Origin: an uncultured Francisellaceae bacterium
GTDB lineage: Bacteria; Pseudomonadota; Gammaproteobacteria; UBA6186; Azoamicaceae
NCBI GenBank assembly: GCA_903827925.1
Contig: CAIKKE010000039.1
Location: 1-41,624, forward strand
DNA length: 41,624 nt
Direction of reading: 5' to 3'
The translations under genes were made by a program, and so were the position numbers. This document shows positions 38,590 through 41,624 of this stretch, piece after piece; position 1 is the stretch's first letter; every line of letters begins with the position of its first letter. The notes below the pieces were generated by a model. The model was not told where the DNA came from. It made no database searches and saw only the letters and a list, made by a program, of their open reading frames with translations.

Positions 38590-39317
38590 GTAAAAGTAAA
38601 TGCTTAATTTTTTGTCATGGGTGGGGAGGAACGGTTAATTTTTGGAATAATTTAAAACCATATTTCAGCAATGATTTAATTAATCAACAGTTAAATATAA
38701 GTAATATTTGTTATTTAGATTTGGGTTATTTTAATGATAATAATATTAAATTACCTGAAAATATATTAAACAATCCTAATTTAGAATTATTTGCAATCGG
38801 GCATTCTTTAGGTTTAATTAAATTGTTAAAATTAAATCTTAATTTTAAAGGATTTATAGGATTGCAAGGGTTTATTAATTTTCTAGGAAATGATAAGCAA
38901 TTAAGCTCTAAAAGAACTCAAGAATTATTTAGTTTAATTAAACAATTTCGCAAAAATCCAATAGATACCTTAAAAAGATTTTATCAATTTATTGAAATTA
39001 ACTTTGAATTTAAACCACAATATGCAAATCTAAATCAATCAAAATTACTTGAAGATTTATATTTATTAATGGAAATTAATAATGAAACTGATTTAATAAA
39101 TATGAATATTATGAATATGCAAGGATTAATAATTGGTGCTCAAAATGATATAATTGTGCCACCTGCATTAATTTTCGATAATTTTGCTGCTTATAATAAT
39201 GTAAAGATTAATATGTTACCAACCGGAGAGCATGGATTAGGTTATAAGCAACCAAATATTATTTATCAGCATATAATTGATTTTTTATATGCGGTTCTCA
39301 AAAAACACGAGCAATAA
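38580..39317 (+). CDS. Alpha/beta hydrolase, probable pimeloyl-ACP methyl esterase (BioH-like)
   Basis: The protein has an alpha/beta hydrolase layout: CHGWGG at residues 12-17 (oxyanion region), nucleophile S76 in IGHSLGL, D190 in AQNDIIVPP and H218 in GEHGLGY. Length 245 aa. It overlaps the end of bioF by 10 bases, so translation is probably coupled. BioH and its analogues (BioG, BioJ, BioK, BioV) release pimeloyl-ACP from its methyl ester before BioF acts; context gives the assignment, and similarity to a particular type cannot be settled by eye. An ATG at 38586 is an alternative start. Confidence 0.75.
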   Translation: MFMSKSKCLIFCHGWGGTVNFWNNLKPYFSNDLINQQLNISNICYLDLGYFNDNNIKLPENILNNPNLELFAIGHSLGLIKLLKLNLNFKGFIGLQGFINFLGNDKQLSSKRTQELFSLIKQFRKNPIDTLKRFYQFIEINFEFKPQYANLNQSKLLEDLYLLMEINNETDLINMNIMNMQGLIIGAQNDIIVPPALIFDNFAAYNNVKINMLPTGEHGLGYKQPNIIYQHIIDFLYAVLKKHEQ

Positions 39318-39360
39318 ATTTAATCTCTGAACACACAATCAAGATCTTGTTAAAATACCT

Positions 39361-39384
39361 ACACACAATGTCTTGTGTGTTTTT
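39361..39384 (+). terminator. Rho-independent terminator after the bioF-esterase operon
   Basis: ACACACAA (39361-39368) and TTGTGTGT (39373-39380) form a perfect 8-bp stem with loop TGTC, followed by TTTT. A second ACACACAA at 39331-39338 could also pair with the TTGTGTGT arm. Confidence 0.8.
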
Positions 39385-39537
39385 ATAACAATTGTTATTT
39401 TATCTGTATTTATCGTGTATATTTAATAATAATAAATTTTCAGATAATAACTGTATAATCTTATATAAACTTGTTTTTAAAAGCAGATTGTAGTATAAAT
39501 GACTGTTGTAAAAGCAATAATTAAGGAAAAAATAAAC

Positions 39538-39906
39538 ATGATTGGAAATCATTTATCAGAACCATTACCAACATTACTAGAAAAAGATATTAAAAAACTA
39601 GAAGAAGACATTAAAAAAGAGGAAATCACCTTGCTTAAAGCTAGATTACGCTTAAGTGTTGAAAAATTAATAAACATAAATCTTACTAGTTCAAAATTGG
39701 TAAATATTCATCAGCAAACTAATAGTAGTATTAATGAAACAACTCCATCAGAAGTAAATCTTATAAATAAGCAAAAATCAAGTTTGCATTTATTAAATGC
39801 TAGAAGCAATGTTTTACAAATTAGATCTAACAATATTAATGTTGAAAATAAGGATATAATAATTACAAATATATTGCATAATTTAGCAAAAAAATATGTA
39901 AGATAA
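39538..39906 (+). CDS. Small coiled-coil protein, unknown function
   Basis: The 122-aa protein is rich in Lys, Glu, Leu and Asn. Residues about 10-45 (EKDIKKLEEDIKKEEITLLKARL) predict a coiled coil; the rest is polar. I recognise no family and no signal peptide. I chose the ATG at 39538 because AAGGA lies 10 bases upstream; the ATG at 39499 lacks a good RBS. It is convergent with the J-domain gene and stands after the bioH terminator. Its coding status is uncertain. Confidence 0.5.
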   Translation: MIGNHLSEPLPTLLEKDIKKLEEDIKKEEITLLKARLRLSVEKLININLTSSKLVNIHQQTNSSINETTPSEVNLINKQKSSLHLLNARSNVLQIRSNNINVENKDIIITNILHNLAKKYVR

Positions 39907-39967
39907 TTAGAGGAAAGTAATTTGTTGGTTTATAATTTGTGTAAATTTTTGCTTTACCCCGTCAAGG

Positions 39968-41569
39968 TTAATGGGGTTTACCATTAGGGTTTTGTCGGGA
40001 ACTTTTTGGTGAATTTTGTGTATCTTGTTCCAGATACTTATCTTGTCGTGTTGGTGGTTTTGATGAATTTGTTCGTGGCCTCCACCTAAAGCAAGAAGTT
40101 AAGTTGGCTAATTTTTTAAGCATTTTTGTGAAGCGATTAATTTCTTTTGAACTTTCTGTAAATTGAGGAATTTCTTCTAAATTATTTTGAGGTTCTTCAG
40201 AGACCATATCTGTCGCTGGGGATGTGGTGGTTATATCAATTCTAGGGTTGTCTGGGGAATTAGGAATTGCTATTATTGCTTTTGGTCTTTCATTATTCAT
40301 AGCGCTTGTTATTTTGTCTTGCTCTGTCTTCATAATACTTTCTATTTGAGCCCTTGCTATTACTTCTTCAGAAATTATTTTGTTAATTTGTGCTAAGTGA
40401 TCGCCAGAATCAACTTGTAGTAATCTATGTAAATTGTTGCCATGTTTTGTATGATCAGTAGGAGCAGTAGTAGTAGGAGCACCAGCAGAAGCAGAAGCAG
40501 GAGCATTAGCACCAGTAGCAGCAGCACCACGATCAGCAGCAACACGAGCAGGAGTAGTTACGGCGGATTTTTTAGGTGTAACACGAGCAGTAGGAGTAGG
40601 AGCAGCAGCAGGAGAGCTTGTTTCTCTAGTTATAGGTGGGGTGGGTTCTGTAGGTTCAGATGACTTAATTATTTCATTTATTTTTTCTATTATATTTGAT
40701 AATTGTTCTTTAGGTTCCTCTAATGATGAGTCTGTAGGTAAATTTAATCTTAATTTTTCCATATATGTAATTAATTTTTCCATATATGTAATTAATTTTT
40801 TCATATGATCAATTAATTTTTTAGCTTGAGGATCAGCAGCTAAATTAAAATTTGTTTGCATGTATTTTTTATCATAAATTAACTTTATTGGTACATTTAA
40901 AGTTGTTATTAAAGTTTGTTTATCTTCTTCTTTAATAGGGGGGGAGTTTAACCATGTTAAATCTGTTTCTTCCATTAGTTGCGTCAAATCATCCATCATA
41001 GAATCTAAATATTTATTTAATATTTTTAAATTTTCAATAAATTTTAAAGATTCTTCTTGTTCTTTATATTCTTTTTCATAAAAAGTTTTAGCATTTCCTG
41101 TAGTATTATGGTTTTGCGTTCTTTGCGCTCCCCTGAAATTAGTAAATTGTTCTGGATTATTTTGAAAATTCCTCCAAGGACCAGCTGCAGATGATTTATC
41201 ATATGCCTCTTTTGCTGCTTTATTAATTTCTTCTGCATTTCTTTGATATTGCTTAAAATCAAATGTACTTGCTTTACTAGGATAATTAGTTTGAGCTGAT
41301 CTTTCACTATAAGTTTGAGAGCCACTTCCAAAGTTACTTTGCCTGTTCATTTTTTGACTAAAACCATCATCATATTTTCTCCTTTGAGCTGCATCACTTA
41401 ATACGCTATAAGCTTCATTTACCTTCTTAAATGCTGGTGTTCCATTTGGATTTTTATCTGGATGTAATTCTAGAGCTTTTTTTCTATAGGCTTGTTTTAT
41501 TTCATCTGCTGTTGCAGTTCTTGCGATGCCTAAAGTTTCATAGTGAGTTGGTTCTGTTGAGTTTCTCAT
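39968..41569 (-). CDS. J-domain protein without other DnaJ domains (possible effector)
   Basis: Residues about 9-70 form a J domain with HPD at 36-38 ([12 protein letters not shown]), so it should stimulate an Hsp70 (DnaK or a host chaperone). The zinc-finger and client-binding domains of DnaJ are absent. The remaining 460 aa comprise a Gln/Ser-rich segment, a helical part with a 21-bp-encoded heptad repeat (KLITYME), an Ala/Thr/Pro-rich linker (about residues 310-375) with unusually GC-rich codons, and a basic, polar C-terminus with SCFRWRPR. No signal peptide is visible. The N-terminus is preceded by a modest GGA. An intracellular effector is a reasonable but unproven idea. Confidence 0.8.
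   Translation of the reverse strand: MRNSTEPTHYETLGIARTATADEIKQAYRKKALELHPDKNPNGTPAFKKVNEAYSVLSDAAQRRKYDDGFSQKMNRQSNFGSGSQTYSERSAQTNYPSKASTFDFKQYQRNAEEINKAAKEAYDKSSAAGPWRNFQNNPEQFTNFRGAQRTQNHNTTGNAKTFYEKEYKEQEESLKFIENLKILNKYLDSMMDDLTQLMEETDLTWLNSPPIKEEDKQTLITTLNVPIKLIYDKKYMQTNFNLAADPQAKKLIDHMKKLITYMEKLITYMEKLRLNLPTDSSLEEPKEQLSNIIEKINEIIKSSEPTEPTPPITRETSSPAAAPTPTARVTPKKSAVTTPARVAADRGAAATGANAPASASAGAPTTTAPTDHTKHGNNLHRLLQVDSGDHLAQINKIISEEVIARAQIESIMKTEQDKITSAMNNERPKAIIAIPNSPDNPRIDITTTSPATDMVSEEPQNNLEEIPQFTESSKEINRFTKMLKKLANLTSCFRWRPRTNSSKPPTRQDKYLEQDTQNSPKSSRQNPNGKPH
40750..40812 (-). repeat. Three 21-bp repeats in the J-domain gene
   Basis: Units 40750-40770 and 40771-40791 are identical and 40792-40812 is a diverged third. 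On the minus strand they encode the heptads [14 protein letters not shown] and the diverged KLIDHMK. Confidence 0.85.
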
Positions 41570-41624
41570 GGTAAATCCAAATTTTATTATGATTTTATAT
41601 TAATTATTATTTATATTAATTAAG

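Noticed and set aside
40442-40663. Ser/Arg-rich open frame on the + strand
   Set aside because: It is the reverse complement of the Ala/Thr-rich linker of the J-domain gene; the composition is a by-product of its codon pattern.

Overview
The window is AT-rich (roughly 30 % G+C by eye) and gene-dense. It reads as the chromosome of a Gram-negative bacterium with a reduced genome. KdsA, LolB and two outer-membrane beta-barrel proteins show an outer membrane, and accA, uppP, pyrG, tilS, prfA and prmC are intact housekeeping genes. Several features point to a gammaproteobacterium: LolB, a one-piece tmRNA, the accA-tilS-pyrG-kdsA run, the pilB-pilC-pilD-coaE run, and a TPR gene and lolB divergent from prfA-prmC. 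Host-associated Legionellales/Coxiellales-like bacteria are my best guess. This is inferred from gene order and protein resemblance, not from phylogeny. Probable effector-like genes and repeat-expanded proteins fit an intracellular lifestyle.

Layout. 1-4522: the end of a repeat, a small membrane protein, an MFS transporter, aspS, adk and a Lys/Ala-rich histone H1-like gene. 4581-4705: a 125-bp element with near-perfect terminal inverted repeats. 4743-11152: tsaB, an RMD1/DUF155 membrane protein, accA, tilS, pyrG and kdsA on the + strand. 11166-17320 (minus strand): an MSHA-like pilin, rnhB, tmRNA, an unrecognised 385-aa protein and pdhC/pdhB/pdhA. 17550-18485: an Rpn/PD-(D/E)XK nuclease. 18693-23645: the type IV pilus run pilA-pilB-pilC-pilD followed by coaE. 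23803-24603: uppP. 24654-28721 (minus): a DMT transporter, a ProRS without its editing domain, a SufU/IscU-like scaffold and a Nal1-like serine protease with a C-terminal membrane anchor. 29005-33432 (minus): lolB, an AAA-ATPase/PD-(D/E)XK protein and a TPR protein. 33541-35560: prfA-prmC. 35582-35705: a second complete copy of the inverted-repeat element. 35777-37330: two paralogous beta-barrel proteins. 37426-39317: bioF and a BioH-like esterase. 39538-41569: a small coiled-coil protein and a J-domain protein without the other DnaJ domains.

Genes that work together. The pilin, ATPase, platform and prepilin peptidase make a nearly complete core type IV pilus/pseudopilus assembly set, with a second pilin near kdsA. 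PdhA/B/C form pyruvate dehydrogenase, but no lpd (E3) is in the window. SufU-proS-DMT is a probable operon. BioF plus the esterase covers the junction between pimelate synthesis and biotin ring assembly.

Most notable observations: the repeated 125-bp inverted-repeat element; a tmRNA with tag AEQKQYALVA and no encoded CCA; a gamma-type ProRS lacking the INS editing domain; a tail-anchored Nal1-like protease; a J-domain effector candidate; 18-bp in-frame repeat expansions in both tsaB and prmC; and an excess of GGATCC. Nothing here is a clear new multi-gene defence or secretion system.
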